Below are positions 31,913 through 40,334 of a stretch of DNA of 64,000 nt, in pieces. Position numbers and translations under genes: made by a program. The notes under the pieces were generated by a model. That model made no database searches. It was not told the DNA's origin and saw only the letters and a list, made by a program, of their open reading frames with translations. The stretch is taken from positions 2,542,001 to 2,606,000 of the forward strand of contig NZ_CP180208.1 in the NCBI RefSeq assembly GCF_047553045.1, read 5' to 3'. Positions within the stretch are counted from its first letter, which is position 1; each line of letters begins with the position of its first letter. The DNA comes from Sphingomonas_L flavalba_A (GTDB lineage Bacteria; Pseudomonadota; Alphaproteobacteria; Sphingomonadales; Sphingomonadaceae).

Positions 31913-33173
31913 CGATCGCATAGCCGGCAAGCACGAACAGCGCCGCGCCGGCGGCAAGATAGGGCAGCGGCCCCCACAGCTCGTACAGGCCGACGCCGAT
32001 CGACGGACCAAGGACATAGGCGGCGCCGTTGACCGCCGTCGTCCGCCCGGCGACGGCGCCCTGTTCCTCGGCGCCGACCGCCAGCGACGCGCCGGCGGTA
32101 AAGGCCGGGCGCAGAAAGCCGAAGCCGAGCGAGGCGATGCCGGTCGCCACCGCGATCGCATAGAGCGATCCGGCGACGCCGATCAGCGCGCAACCGGCGG
32201 CGGCGCTGATCCCGCCCCAGATCGCCAGGCTGCGCGGGCTGAGGTCGAGCAGCGGGATCACCCCCCATTGCGCGAGCAGCGTCGCCCCCGCCCCGGTCAT
32301 CAATACGATACCGATCGCCTGCTGCGCCTCGATCGGCGGCAGGCCGAGCCGATCGATGACGAGGAAGCCGATCGCCTGGCTGGTCATCGCCTGCGCGTGG
32401 CCGGTGACGAGGCCGACGACCATCCACGGCCAGATCCGCCGGTCGGTCAGCTTGATCTCGCGCGGCGGCCCCTCGGCGGTGGCGGCAACGATGCTGGCGC
32501 CGGTGCCCTCGCCGCCGATCGAGGGATAGCTGGTCACCGCGCCCTTCGCCGTCGCCTCCGGCGCGTCGTCGGACAGATAGCGCAGGACCAGCCACAGCAC
32601 GACCGCGCCGAAGCCGGCGAAGACGAAGGCCGGCCCGGCCAGCCCGACCAGCGGCAGCACGAAGAACGGCGCAAAGGCCGGCCCCAATATCGTGCCGAGG
32701 CCGAAGGCTGAGGCGAGCAGGGTCAGCGCCCGCGTCCGTTCCTCACGCCCGGTGCGCGCGGCAACCATCGCCTGCGCCGCCGGCGGCGCGGCGGCGCCGA
32801 AACCGCCATAGATGATCCGCGCGAAAATAAACGCGACCATCGCCGCCGTGCCGCCGATCCAGCCCAGCACGCCGGCGGCAAGGAACACGCCGCACAGGAT
32901 GACCGACAGGGTGAAACCGGCGATGCCGAGCGCGACCATCCGCTTGCGCCCCGACCGGTCGGACCGCCGCGCCCAGGCCGGGGCAACCGCCACCCAGACG
33001 AGCGCCGACACCGAAAAGGCCAGCGCAACCGCGCTGTCGCGCACGCCAAGCGAACGGCCCAGCGCCGGCAGCACGGATTGCAGCGCGGTATTGCCGGCGG
33101 CGATGGTCAGCATCACCAGGAACAGCAGGCCGAAATCGCGATCGACGCGCCCGCCCCCGGCCCGCCGCTGCAT
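31881..33173 (-). CDS. MFS transporter
   Basis: 430 aa with about twelve predicted helices in two bundles and a long cytoplasmic loop (about 195-235, SDDAPEATAKGAVTSYPSIGG). The loop-2 motif appears as APAWARRSDRSGRKRMVALG. The substrate is not predictable; the overall look is of a drug/metabolite exporter. It is translationally coupled to the upstream monooxygenase-like gene (TAATG junction) and its last 32 nt overlap the end of the CDC48-like gene on the other strand. Confidence 0.88.
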   Translation of the reverse strand: MQRRAGGGRVDRDFGLLFLVMLTIAAGNTALQSVLPALGRSLGVRDSAVALAFSVSALVWVAVAPAWARRSDRSGRKRMVALGIAGFTLSVILCGVFLAAGVLGWIGGTAAMVAFIFARIIYGGFGAAAPPAAQAMVAARTGREERTRALTLLASAFGLGTILGPAFAPFFVLPLVGLAGPAFVFAGFGAVVLWLVLRYLSDDAPEATAKGAVTSYPSIGGEGTGASIVAATAEGPPREIKLTDRRIWPWMVVGLVTGHAQAMTSQAIGFLVIDRLGLPPIEAQQAIGIVLMTGAGATLLAQWGVIPLLDLSPRSLAIWGGISAAAGCALIGVAGSLYAIAVATGIASLGFGFLRPAFTAGASLAVGAEEQGAVAGRTTAVNGAAYVLGPSIGVGLYELWGPLPYLAAGAALFVLAGYAIVSLRPSARAG

Positions 33174-33475
33174 TACGCCCGCCCCCAGGCATAGGCGCGG
33201 TCGACGGTGGCGACGACGACCTGATAGTCGTCATACCACACGCCCCGGCCGCGCTCGCGGATCGCCGCGTGCTCCGGCTGGTCGCGCCAGGCGAGCGCCG
33301 CCGCCTCATCCGCCCAGTAGCTGACGGTGATCCCGCGCCGGTCCTCGGCGCGAACGCTGGTCATGGCGACATAACCCGGCTGGCGGGCGGCCAGCCGGAC
33401 CATCGCGTCGGCCGCGGCGGCATAGCCGGCGTCGTCGTCGGCGCTGCGCGTCGAAACGAAGATGACGGCGGTCAT
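33173..33475 (-). CDS. Antibiotic biosynthesis monooxygenase-like small protein
   Basis: 100 aa from the ATG giving MTAVIFVSTRS; an ATG 21 nt upstream is an alternative, and neither has a strong ribosome site. A dimeric ferredoxin-like alpha/beta-barrel protein (ABM family) as judged by MVRLAARQPGYVAMTSVRAEDRRGI and the YWADEAAALAWRDQPEH segment. Members include quinol monooxygenases and heme-degrading enzymes, but many have unknown roles. Its TAA overlaps the MFS ATG, so the pair is one operon. Confidence 0.78.
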   Translation of the reverse strand: MTAVIFVSTRSADDDAGYAAAADAMVRLAARQPGYVAMTSVRAEDRRGITVSYWADEAAALAWRDQPEHAAIRERGRGVWYDDYQVVVATVDRAYAWGRA

Positions 33476-33580
33476 ACCGGTAAGAATTTGCGCCATATCG
33501 AGGCCATAGGGGCGCCGCGCGCTTGAATAAAGGCCACGGATTTGCGACGGCACGATTTCAGGACCGTTCACGGAGTCATG

Positions 33581-34198
33581 ATGTCCGTTTCTTCCGCCCA
33601 GCATCGCAGCAAGTCCCGCAACAGCTTCGCGCACCGCAGCCGGCCGCTGGCGATGTTCTTCTCGGGCTTCCTGAAGCATCCGGTCATGGTCGGCTCGATC
33701 ATCCCGTCTTCACCGATGCTGATCGACAAGATGCTGAAGCCGGTCGACTGGGCGTCGACGAAACTGTTCGTGGAATACGGCCCCGGCGTCGGCACCTTCT
33801 GCCGCCCGGTTCTGGAAAAAATGGCGCCGGATGCGACGTTGATCGCCATCGATACCAACGCTGATTTCGTCTCCTATCTGCGCGACGAGATCCCCGATCC
33901 GCGCTTCAAGGTGGTCAACGGTTCGGCCGCCGATGTCGGCCGCATCGTCCGCGACCATGGTTTCGCCCACGCGGATTACGTCCTGTCCGGCCTGCCCTTC
34001 TCCACCCTCCCCGCCGGCATCGGCCCGCGCATCGCGTCGGAAACGGCCGCGATCCTGCGCCCCGGCGGGGCGTTCCTGGTCTATCAGTTCAGCCCCAAGG
34101 TCCGCGACTTCATCGCCCCGCATTTCAAACGGATCGACCACGGCTTCGAATTCTGGAACGTCCCGCCCGCGCAGCTCTATTGGGCGTGGAAGGACTGA
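33581..34198 (+). CDS. SAM-dependent methyltransferase, phospholipid N-methyltransferase-like
   Basis: 205 aa. A Rossmann-fold methyltransferase with SAM motif I VEYGPGVGTFCRPVL, an acidic residue in LIAIDTNADF, and motif IV VLSGLPFSTLP. The opening FFSGFLKHPVMVGSIIPSSP is typical of PmtA-type phosphatidylethanolamine N-methyltransferases and relatives annotated as rRNA adenine dimethylase-like. The phospholipase D-type synthase next door on the other strand supports a lipid role. Of two consecutive ATGs the second was chosen because GGAG lies 5 nt before it. Confidence 0.8.
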   Translation: MSVSSAQHRSKSRNSFAHRSRPLAMFFSGFLKHPVMVGSIIPSSPMLIDKMLKPVDWASTKLFVEYGPGVGTFCRPVLEKMAPDATLIAIDTNADFVSYLRDEIPDPRFKVVNGSAADVGRIVRDHGFAHADYVLSGLPFSTLPAGIGPRIASETAAILRPGGAFLVYQFSPKVRDFIAPHFKRIDHGFEFWNVPPAQLYWAWKD

Positions 34199-34214
34199 CG
34201 CGTCAGGGCTGACC

Positions 34215-35381
34215 TTAGCTTCCGTCGACGTCGAAATTCAGCCGGCTGGTGATGTTGTAGTCGAGCACCGCCACGATGAAATAGCACAGCGCCCACCGCA
34301 TCCGCAGGAGCAGCGTGCGCCATCCGGTTACGTCCGCCAGCGTCCATTCCCGGCACTGCGCCAGTTCGCCGTCAAAATAAGCGCGCATCCGGTCGGCGAA
34401 GCCGGCGTCTTTCACCGCCAGCATGATCTCCATGTTCAGATACAGGCTGCGGATATCGAAATTGGCGCTGCCGATATGGGCGCGATCCTCGACGATCATC
34501 AGCTTGGTGTGCAGCTTGCCCGGCTGGTACTCGAACACCCGGACTCCCCGGCGGAGCAGCCCGGCATAGCAGAAACGCGCCGCGCCGATCGTCGTCGTGT
34601 TATCGGACTGGGCGGCGGTCATCACCCGCGCCGCACCGCGCCGGCCAATCCGCTCCACCCGCCGCAGCACCGCCGGGTTCGGCGCGAAATAGGCGGTGCC
34701 AAGGTCCAGCCGGTGGGCGTGCTGCAACTCGCGCTTCACCGCCCGCGCCCACGGGTTCAGCCGCCGGGTCGGCCCACCGAGCAGCCAGTGCACCCGGCCA
34801 TGGCGCGGCTGCCAGCCTTTCAGCGCGCGGCGCAGCGCGCGCAGGCGCGGGTGCGGGTGCTGACTCCATTCGAGCAATCGGTCGAAATAAACGGCCAGCG
34901 GTGTCGCCGCCGCCCCGTCGAGCAGCAGCCCCAGGTCGCGCCAGCCGCCTTCGCCGGGCGACAGGAAATAATCGTCGGCGATGTTGAACCCGCCGATCAG
35001 CACCCGCCTGTCGTCGGCCAGCGCCATCTTCTGGTGGTTGCGCAGCAGGTAACGGCGGCCGAAACGCGGGATGAAGCAGCAAAAACGGCCGCCCAGCTCG
35101 GTCAGCGGCGCGAAGAACCGCCGGTCGCACGCCTCCGCGCTGCCGAACCCGTCGACAAGCAGCGACACGTCCACCCCGCGCACCGCCGCCGCCATCAGCG
35201 CGTCGCGCACCCGCAACCCGGCATGGTCGGGCGCGAAGCTGTAGTAAAGCAGGCGCAGGCTATGCTCCGCGCCGTCGATCAGGTCGATCAGCGCGGCCAG
35301 GCGCTCCGGCCCCTCGGTCATCAATCGCAACCGGTTGCCGTCGATCAGCGCATTGTCCCCGTCGATCGCCGCGTCACCCAT
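34215..35381 (-). CDS. Phospholipase D-family cardiolipin synthase-like protein
   Basis: 388 aa with two complete HKD motifs: HQKMALADDRRVLIGGFNI (about residue 120) and HTKLMIVEDRAHIGSANFD (about residue 300). Such bacterial enzymes condense two phosphatidylglycerols, or phosphatidylglycerol with phosphatidylethanolamine, to make cardiolipin. There is no N-terminal membrane pair; a hydrophobic patch lies near the C-terminus (LCYFIVAVLDYNI). The start MGDAAIDGDN avoids an upstream extension into the rpoZ promoter region. It converges on the methyltransferase gene. Confidence 0.85.
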   Translation of the reverse strand: MGDAAIDGDNALIDGNRLRLMTEGPERLAALIDLIDGAEHSLRLLYYSFAPDHAGLRVRDALMAAAVRGVDVSLLVDGFGSAEACDRRFFAPLTELGGRFCCFIPRFGRRYLLRNHQKMALADDRRVLIGGFNIADDYFLSPGEGGWRDLGLLLDGAAATPLAVYFDRLLEWSQHPHPRLRALRRALKGWQPRHGRVHWLLGGPTRRLNPWARAVKRELQHAHRLDLGTAYFAPNPAVLRRVERIGRRGAARVMTAAQSDNTTTIGAARFCYAGLLRRGVRVFEYQPGKLHTKLMIVEDRAHIGSANFDIRSLYLNMEIMLAVKDAGFADRMRAYFDGELAQCREWTLADVTGWRTLLLRMRWALCYFIVAVLDYNITSRLNFDVDGS

Positions 35382-35510
35382 GGCGCAGGGATGCCGTGCC
35401 CGACGGAGGGAGGCAAGCCGGCACCGCCGCCCCGCCCTTTTCATTGACATCGGCGGCCCGCGTCGCTACCTGCGTGCCCTTCCTTCCATCGCGATGAAGC
35501 TGGAGCGACT

Positions 35511-35852
35511 ATGGCGCGCGTTACCGTCGAGGATTGTGTCGACAAGGTGCCCAACCGGTTCGACCTGGTGCTGGTCGCGGCGCAGCGCGCGCGCCAGATT
35601 TCCGGCGGCGCCGATCTGACCCTCGACCGTGACCGGGACAAAAATCCGGTCGTCGCCCTGCGCGAGATCGCCGAAGAGACGATCCACCCGGACGACCTGC
35701 GCGAGTCGGTGGTCCAGCTGCTCCAGCGCGTCCAGGTCGATGATGAGGACGCGCCCGACGCGATCGGTTCGCTCAGCCAGTCGGCGGAGGCGCTGCGCCT
35801 GACCGCCGCAGCGCCGCCGCGCAACCAGAATCTCGGCGCCGATTACGAATAA
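35511..35852 (+). CDS. rpoZ: RNA polymerase omega subunit
   Basis: 113 aa. The conserved N-terminus MARVTVEDCVDKVPNRFDLVL and RDKNPVVALREIAEETI identify omega, which helps fold and hold the beta-prime subunit and contributes to ppGpp binding. Length is normal for alphaproteobacteria. GGAG lies 6 nt before the ATG. The (p)ppGpp enzyme gene rsh is about 1.1 kb downstream, separated by an HxlR regulator and a small secreted protein. Confidence 0.96.
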   Translation: MARVTVEDCVDKVPNRFDLVLVAAQRARQISGGADLTLDRDRDKNPVVALREIAEETIHPDDLRESVVQLLQRVQVDDEDAPDAIGSLSQSAEALRLTAAAPPRNQNLGADYE

Positions 35853-35856
35853 CTGA

Positions 35857-35882
35857 GGCCCCTTCGCCACGGCGAAGGGCGC
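35857..35882. terminator. Hairpin after rpoZ
   Basis: CCCTTCG (35860-35866) and CGAAGGG (35873-35879) pair around CCACGG, with additional flanking G/C pairs. It begins 5-8 nt after the rpoZ stop and has no T-run. Likely the rpoZ 3-prime structure. Confidence 0.55.
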
Positions 35883-35965
35883 CCTCCGGCCGGCCACCTG
35901 TCCGGCCAACGACCTGAAAGTCTCGCAACAGCGGGCGCCACCGGCCCCCGCATCCGCCGCCGGGG

Positions 35966-36442
35966 CTACTTCGCCCCCACCGCGCCGGCCAGTTCCGCGC
36001 GGTCGCGGAAACACAGATCCTCCCATTCCAGCGGCCGCCCGTCATGGGCGTAGACGCGGATCGGCCGCACCGGTGCGCCGTCGCGTGTGTCGACCAGCAC
36101 CGGATTGGACGGGCAGCCGGTCTCCCACCGTTCCCCCCACTGGCGCAGGGCGATCATCGTCGGCAGCAGCGCGGCGCCCTTGTCGGTCAACCGGTACTCC
36201 ACCTTGCGGCGGTCGCCGGGGCAGGCCTGCCGCTCCAGAATCCCCGCCGCGACCAGCCGCGCCAGCCGGTTGGCGAGAATATTGCGGGCAATGCCAAGGC
36301 TCGCCTGCATTTCCTGGAAATGCTGCAAGCCGTTGAATGCCGCGCGCAGGATCAGAAAAGACCAGCGCTCGCCCATCGCCTCCAGCGCGGCCGGCAGGCT
36401 GCACTGCAAGGCAAGATGCGGCAGGGGGGCGGGTTTTTCCAT
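35966..36442 (-). CDS. HxlR-family transcriptional regulator
   Basis: 158 aa. A winged-helix MarR-like fold of the HxlR group: CSLPAALEAMGERWSFLILRAAFNGLQHF, RNILANRLARLVAAGILER and KVEYRLTDKGAALLP are the hallmark segments. It has only one N-terminal Cys and a second in CPGDRR, both possible redox sensors. About 45 residues follow the HxlR domain. ATG 36440-36442 was chosen over an in-frame TTG upstream. The divergent promoter region holds two tandem 14-bp repeats that are good operator candidates. Confidence 0.88.
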   Translation of the reverse strand: MEKPAPLPHLALQCSLPAALEAMGERWSFLILRAAFNGLQHFQEMQASLGIARNILANRLARLVAAGILERQACPGDRRKVEYRLTDKGAALLPTMIALRQWGERWETGCPSNPVLVDTRDGAPVRPIRVYAHDGRPLEWEDLCFRDRAELAGAVGAK

Positions 36443-36509
36443 GATCGCCAAGGCTAGACCAGCCCGTGCGCCAGGCGAAACGAAAAAATGCCTCCCGGTT
36501 TCATCTGAA

Positions 36510-36537
36510 AACTTGACGGCGTAAACTTGACGCTGTA
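36510..36537. promoter_or_regulatory. Tandem 14-bp direct repeats, candidate HxlR operator
   Basis: AACTTGACGGCGTA (36510-36523) is followed immediately by AACTTGACGCTGTA (36524-36537), 12 of 14 identical. It lies between divergent hxlR (start 36442) and the CC_3452 gene (start 36577). The first TTGACG could be a -35 element with a weak TAAATA -10 seventeen nt downstream, so a bound regulator would block the promoter. Confidence 0.6.
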
Positions 36538-36576
36538 AATATCGGATCGCCCCTCAGCGAAATGGGAAAGACCCCG

Positions 36577-36888
36577 ATGCTTCGTTCTCTCAGCCTGGCC
36601 GGCGCGCTTGCCGCGTCGTCCCTGTTCGTCTCGGCCCCCGCCGCTGCCCAGCCGGGCGCCTTCTACAACGCCATTCCGGCGACCGCCCCCGCCGCCGGGC
36701 GCACCGTGATCCGCGACCAGATCTGGTCGTGCGACGATAACAGTTGCGTGTCCGCCCGGGGCGACAGCCGCCCGGCGGTGGTCTGCGCCGTCGCCGCGCG
36801 CCAACTGGGCCGGCTGACCGCCTTCACCGTCAATGGCGAGGCGTTCGACGCCGCCGCGCTGGACAAGTGCAACGCCCGCGCGAAATGA
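36577..36888 (+). CDS. CC_3452 family secreted protein
   Basis: 103 aa from the ATG giving MLRSLSLAGALAASSLFVSA; an ATG 15 nt upstream is an alternative. A signal peptide ends near AAAQ. The mature part has the family pattern TVIRDQIWSCDDNSCVSARGDSRPAVVCAVAARQLGRL split around two or three Cys, and ends AAALDKCNARAK, so two disulfides are possible. Small periplasmic proteins of this type are common in sphingomonads and Caulobacter and have no known function. A hairpin terminator follows 16 nt after the stop. Confidence 0.8.
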   Translation: MLRSLSLAGALAASSLFVSAPAAAQPGAFYNAIPATAPAAGRTVIRDQIWSCDDNSCVSARGDSRPAVVCAVAARQLGRLTAFTVNGEAFDAAALDKCNARAK

Positions 36889-36903
36889 ACGCGCGCGGGC
36901 GCC

Positions 36904-36944
36904 GGCCCGAAGGGCGCATCCCCTCCCTTTGCGTCCTTCGGGCC
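36904..36944 (+). terminator. Hairpin terminator after the CC_3452 gene
   Basis: GGCCCGAAGG (36904-36913) and CCTTCGGGCC (36935-36944) are perfect complements; the loop is CT-rich and partly paired by GCG/CGT at its base. It separates the CC_3452 gene from rsh. Confidence 0.6.
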
Positions 36945-36997
36945 ACCCGGCATGAAATCTGTTGCATTGCGGCAGGGGGCGGCCCCATCTAGGCCGG

Positions 36998-39088
36998 ATG
37001 CTGCGGCAATATGAGCTTGTAGAACGGGTCAAGAGCTACGATCCCGACGCCGACGAGGCGCTGATCAACCGTGCCTATGTGTTTTCGATGCAGGCGCATG
37101 GCAGTCAGAAGCGCGCCTCCGGCGATCCCTATTTCAGCCATCCGATCGAAGTCGCCGGCATATTGACCGACCTGCGGCTGGACGGCGAGACGATCGCCAC
37201 CGCCATTCTCCATGACACGATCGAGGACACGGTCGCGACGCCGGAGGAAATCGAAAAGCTGTTCGGCGCCAACGTCGCCCGGCTGGTCGACGGCGTCACC
37301 AAACTGTCGAAGATCGAAGCGCAGACCGAGAACGAACGCGCCGCCGAAAACCTGCGCAAATTTCTGCTCGCCATGTCGGACGACATCCGCGTGCTGCTGG
37401 TCAAGCTGGCCGACCGGCTGCACAACATGCGCACCCTCCACTTCATCAAGAACGAAGACCGGCGCCGCCGCATCGCCCGCGAGACGATGGATATCTATGC
37501 CCCGCTCGCCGAACGGATCGGCATGTACGAATTCATGAATGAAATGCAGACACTGGCCTTCCAGCAGCTGGAACCGGAAGCCTATGCCTCGATCACCCGG
37601 CGGCTGGAACTGCTCGAAGCCGACGGCGGCGACCGGATCGCGCGGATTTCGTCCGGGTTGAAGCTGCTGCTCGGGCGCGGCGGGCTGGACGCGGAGATCA
37701 ACGGCCGGCGCAAGCACCCCTATTCGATCTGGCGCAAGATGCAGGAACGCCACATCAGCTTCGAACAGCTTTCGGACGTGATGGCGTTCCGCGCGATCGT
37801 GCCGACGGTGGAGGATTGCTATAAGGCGCTCGGCATCATCCACCGCCGCTGGCCGATGGTGCCGGGGCGGTTCAAGGACTATATCTCGACGCCGAAGCGC
37901 AACGGCTACAAGTCGCTGCACACCGCCGTCATCCATGCGGAAAACATGCGGGTGGAAATCCAGATCCGCAGCGAGGCGATGCACGCTCAGGCCGAATTCG
38001 GCCTCGCCGCCCACTGGGCCTACAAGCAGGACAGCAAGAAGGGGCCGGACGGGCAGGTCGGCTGGATCAGGGACCTGATCGAAATCCTGGAAACGGCGGG
38101 CAGCCCGGAAGAGCTGCTCGAACACACCCGGATGGCGATGTATCAGGACCGCATCTTCGCCTTCACGCCGAAGGGGGAACTGTATCAGCTTCCCAAGGGC
38201 GCCACCCCGGTGGATTTCGCCTATGCCGTGCACACCGACCTTGGCGACACCGCGGTCGGCGCCAAGATCAACGGCCGCGTTGTCCCGCTGCGCACCCCGA
38301 TCGTCAACGGCGATCAGGTGCAGATATTGCGCTCCAAGGCGCAGGAGCCGCAGCCGGCCTGGCTGAACTTCGTCGTCACCGGCAAGGCGCGCGCCGCCAT
38401 CCGCCGCTTCGTCCGCCACAAGGAACGCGACGAGGGCATGGCGCTCGGCCGCAAGCTGTATGACGAAATCGTCGCCCGCCTGCCCGCGCAGCTCGCGCCG
38501 GACGCGCTGAAAGAGGCGCTGCAACGGCTGAAGATGGATGACGAACCGGCGTTGATGATTGCCATTGCGCGCGGTCAGATCAGCGATGCCGGGCTGATGG
38601 AGGCTTTGATGCCCGGCTCCTCCGGCGGCGACGCTGAAACCGCGCCGCGCCAGCGTGAAGCGATCTCGATCAAGGGGCTGACCCCCGGCGTCGCCTTCGT
38701 CCTCGCTTCGTGCTGCCACCCGGTGCCCGGCGACCGCATCGTCGGCCTGCGCCACCCCGACGAGCCGATCGAGGTCCACGCCATCGGCTGCCCGAAGCTG
38801 GCCGACGGCGTCGATGCCGACTGGATCGACCTGTCCTGGCGCGACGGGTCCGACGGCGCCGTCGCCCGGCTCGCGGTGGTGCTGAAGAACGAACCCGGCG
38901 CACTCGGGGTGATGGCCAGCGTCATCGGCGCGCACAAGGCGAACATTCTCAATCTGCGCCTCGACAATCGCGACGGCGGTTTCCACAGTTTTGTGCTCGA
39001 TCTGGAAGTGCGCGACCTGCATCACCTGACCCGCATCCTCGCGGCGCTGCGCGCGGCGGAGGCGGTCAGCTCGGCGACCCGCCTGTAG
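36998..39088 (+). CDS. rsh: Bifunctional (p)ppGpp synthetase/hydrolase (Rsh)
   Basis: 696 aa, the single long RelA/SpoT homologue typical of alphaproteobacteria. Order: HD hydrolase domain with YFSHPIEVA and HDTIEDT (His near residue 72), synthetase domain with GRRKHPYSIWRKMQ and TPKRNGYKSLHTAV, TGS domain (IFAFTPKGELYQLPKGATPVD, about 385-445), the conserved CCHPVPGD zinc-finger-like motif, and a C-terminal ACT domain. Both catalytic domains look intact, so it should make and degrade the alarmone. The start MLRQYELVERV is standard. Confidence 0.96.
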   Translation: MLRQYELVERVKSYDPDADEALINRAYVFSMQAHGSQKRASGDPYFSHPIEVAGILTDLRLDGETIATAILHDTIEDTVATPEEIEKLFGANVARLVDGVTKLSKIEAQTENERAAENLRKFLLAMSDDIRVLLVKLADRLHNMRTLHFIKNEDRRRRIARETMDIYAPLAERIGMYEFMNEMQTLAFQQLEPEAYASITRRLELLEADGGDRIARISSGLKLLLGRGGLDAEINGRRKHPYSIWRKMQERHISFEQLSDVMAFRAIVPTVEDCYKALGIIHRRWPMVPGRFKDYISTPKRNGYKSLHTAVIHAENMRVEIQIRSEAMHAQAEFGLAAHWAYKQDSKKGPDGQVGWIRDLIEILETAGSPEELLEHTRMAMYQDRIFAFTPKGELYQLPKGATPVDFAYAVHTDLGDTAVGAKINGRVVPLRTPIVNGDQVQILRSKAQEPQPAWLNFVVTGKARAAIRRFVRHKERDEGMALGRKLYDEIVARLPAQLAPDALKEALQRLKMDDEPALMIAIARGQISDAGLMEALMPGSSGGDAETAPRQREAISIKGLTPGVAFVLASCCHPVPGDRIVGLRHPDEPIEVHAIGCPKLADGVDADWIDLSWRDGSDGAVARLAVVLKNEPGALGVMASVIGAHKANILNLRLDNRDGGFHSFVLDLEVRDLHHLTRILAALRAAEAVSSATRL

Positions 39089-39143
39089 CGGTCCGCCCGG
39101 ACAATCATCTGGCCCGCGCGCCGGGCCGCAGAGGGAGGCAAAT

Positions 39144-40334
39144 ATGGCTGAAACGATCGCGCGTCTGCGCTGGGATGATCCACTGTTGCTCGACGAACAG
39201 CTGAGCGACGAGGAACGGGCGATCCGCGACACCGCCCACGCCTATGCCCAGGACAAGCTGGCGCCGCGCGTCATCGCCGCCTTCCGCGACGAGACGCAGG
39301 ACCCGTCGCTCTTCCGCGAGATGGGCGAACTCGGCCTGCTCGGGTTGACCCTGCCGGAAGAATATGGCGGCGCCGGCGCCTCCTATGTCGCCTACGGCCT
39401 CGTCGCGCGCGAGGTGGAGCGCGTCGACTCCGGCTATCGCTCGATGATGAGCGTACAGTCGTCGCTCGTCATGCACCCGATCTTCGCCTATGGCGACGCG
39501 GCGCAGCGGGCGAAATACCTGCCCCGGCTGGCAACCGGCGAATGGATCGGCTGCTTCGGCCTGACCGAGCCGGATGCCGGCTCCGACCCCGGCGGCATGC
39601 GGACGCGGGCGGAAAAGATTGACGGCGGTTACCGGCTGTCCGGCTCCAAGACGTGGATTTCCAACGCCCCCTTCGCCGACGTGTTCGTCATCTGGGCGAA
39701 ATCGGACGCGCATGACGGCGCGATCCGCGGCTTCGTCCTGGAAAAGGGCGCGAAGGGCCTGTCCGCGCCGAAGATCGAAGGCAAGCTGTCGCTGCGCACC
39801 TCGACCACGGGCATGATCATGCTCGACGGGGTCGAGGTCGGCGAAGACGCGCTGCTGCCCAACGTGTCGGGGCTGAAGGGGCCGTTCGGCTGCCTCAACC
39901 GCGCACGCTACGGCATCGCCTGGGGCGCGATGGGCGCGGCCGAGGATTGCTGGCACCGCGCCCGCGCCTACACCCTCGACCGCAAGCAGTTTGGCCGCCC
40001 CCTCGCCGCCACCCAGCTGGTCCAGAAGAAGCTGGCCGACATGCAGACGGAAATCACCCTCGGCCTGCAGGCGGCGCTGCGCGTCGGCCGGCTGTTCGAC
40101 GAAGGCCGGATGGCGCCGGAAATGGTCAGCATCGTCAAGCGCAACAATTGCGGCAAGGCGCTCGACATCGCCCGCGCCGCCCGCGATATGCACGGGGGCA
40201 ACGGCATCGCCGAGGAATATCACGTCATGCGCCACGCGATGAACCTGGAAACGGTCAACACCTACGAAGGCGCGCACGACGTGCATGCGCTGATTCTTGG
40301 CCGGGCGATCACCGGCCTGTCGGCGTTCGCGTGA
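39144..40334 (+). CDS. gcdH: Glutaryl-CoA dehydrogenase-type acyl-CoA dehydrogenase
   Basis: 396 aa FAD flavoprotein. The sequence follows glutaryl-CoA dehydrogenases closely: GYRSMMSVQSSLVMHPI, GCFGLTEPDAGSDPGGM, catalytic Glu near residue 374 in NTYEGAHDVHALILGRAITG. It oxidises and decarboxylates glutaryl-CoA to crotonyl-CoA in lysine and tryptophan breakdown. GAGGGAGG lies before the ATG. The next gene, a CoA-transferase, overlaps its 3-prime end by 4 nt and would activate glutarate, so the two form a pathway unit. Confidence 0.92.
   Translation: MAETIARLRWDDPLLLDEQLSDEERAIRDTAHAYAQDKLAPRVIAAFRDETQDPSLFREMGELGLLGLTLPEEYGGAGASYVAYGLVAREVERVDSGYRSMMSVQSSLVMHPIFAYGDAAQRAKYLPRLATGEWIGCFGLTEPDAGSDPGGMRTRAEKIDGGYRLSGSKTWISNAPFADVFVIWAKSDAHDGAIRGFVLEKGAKGLSAPKIEGKLSLRTSTTGMIMLDGVEVGEDALLPNVSGLKGPFGCLNRARYGIAWGAMGAAEDCWHRARAYTLDRKQFGRPLAATQLVQKKLADMQTEITLGLQAALRVGRLFDEGRMAPEMVSIVKRNNCGKALDIARAARDMHGGNGIAEEYHVMRHAMNLETVNTYEGAHDVHALILGRAITGLSAFA

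Noticed and set aside
36989..39232. 747-aa minus-strand ORF opposite rsh
   Set aside because: No domain or signal; a shadow frame of rsh.
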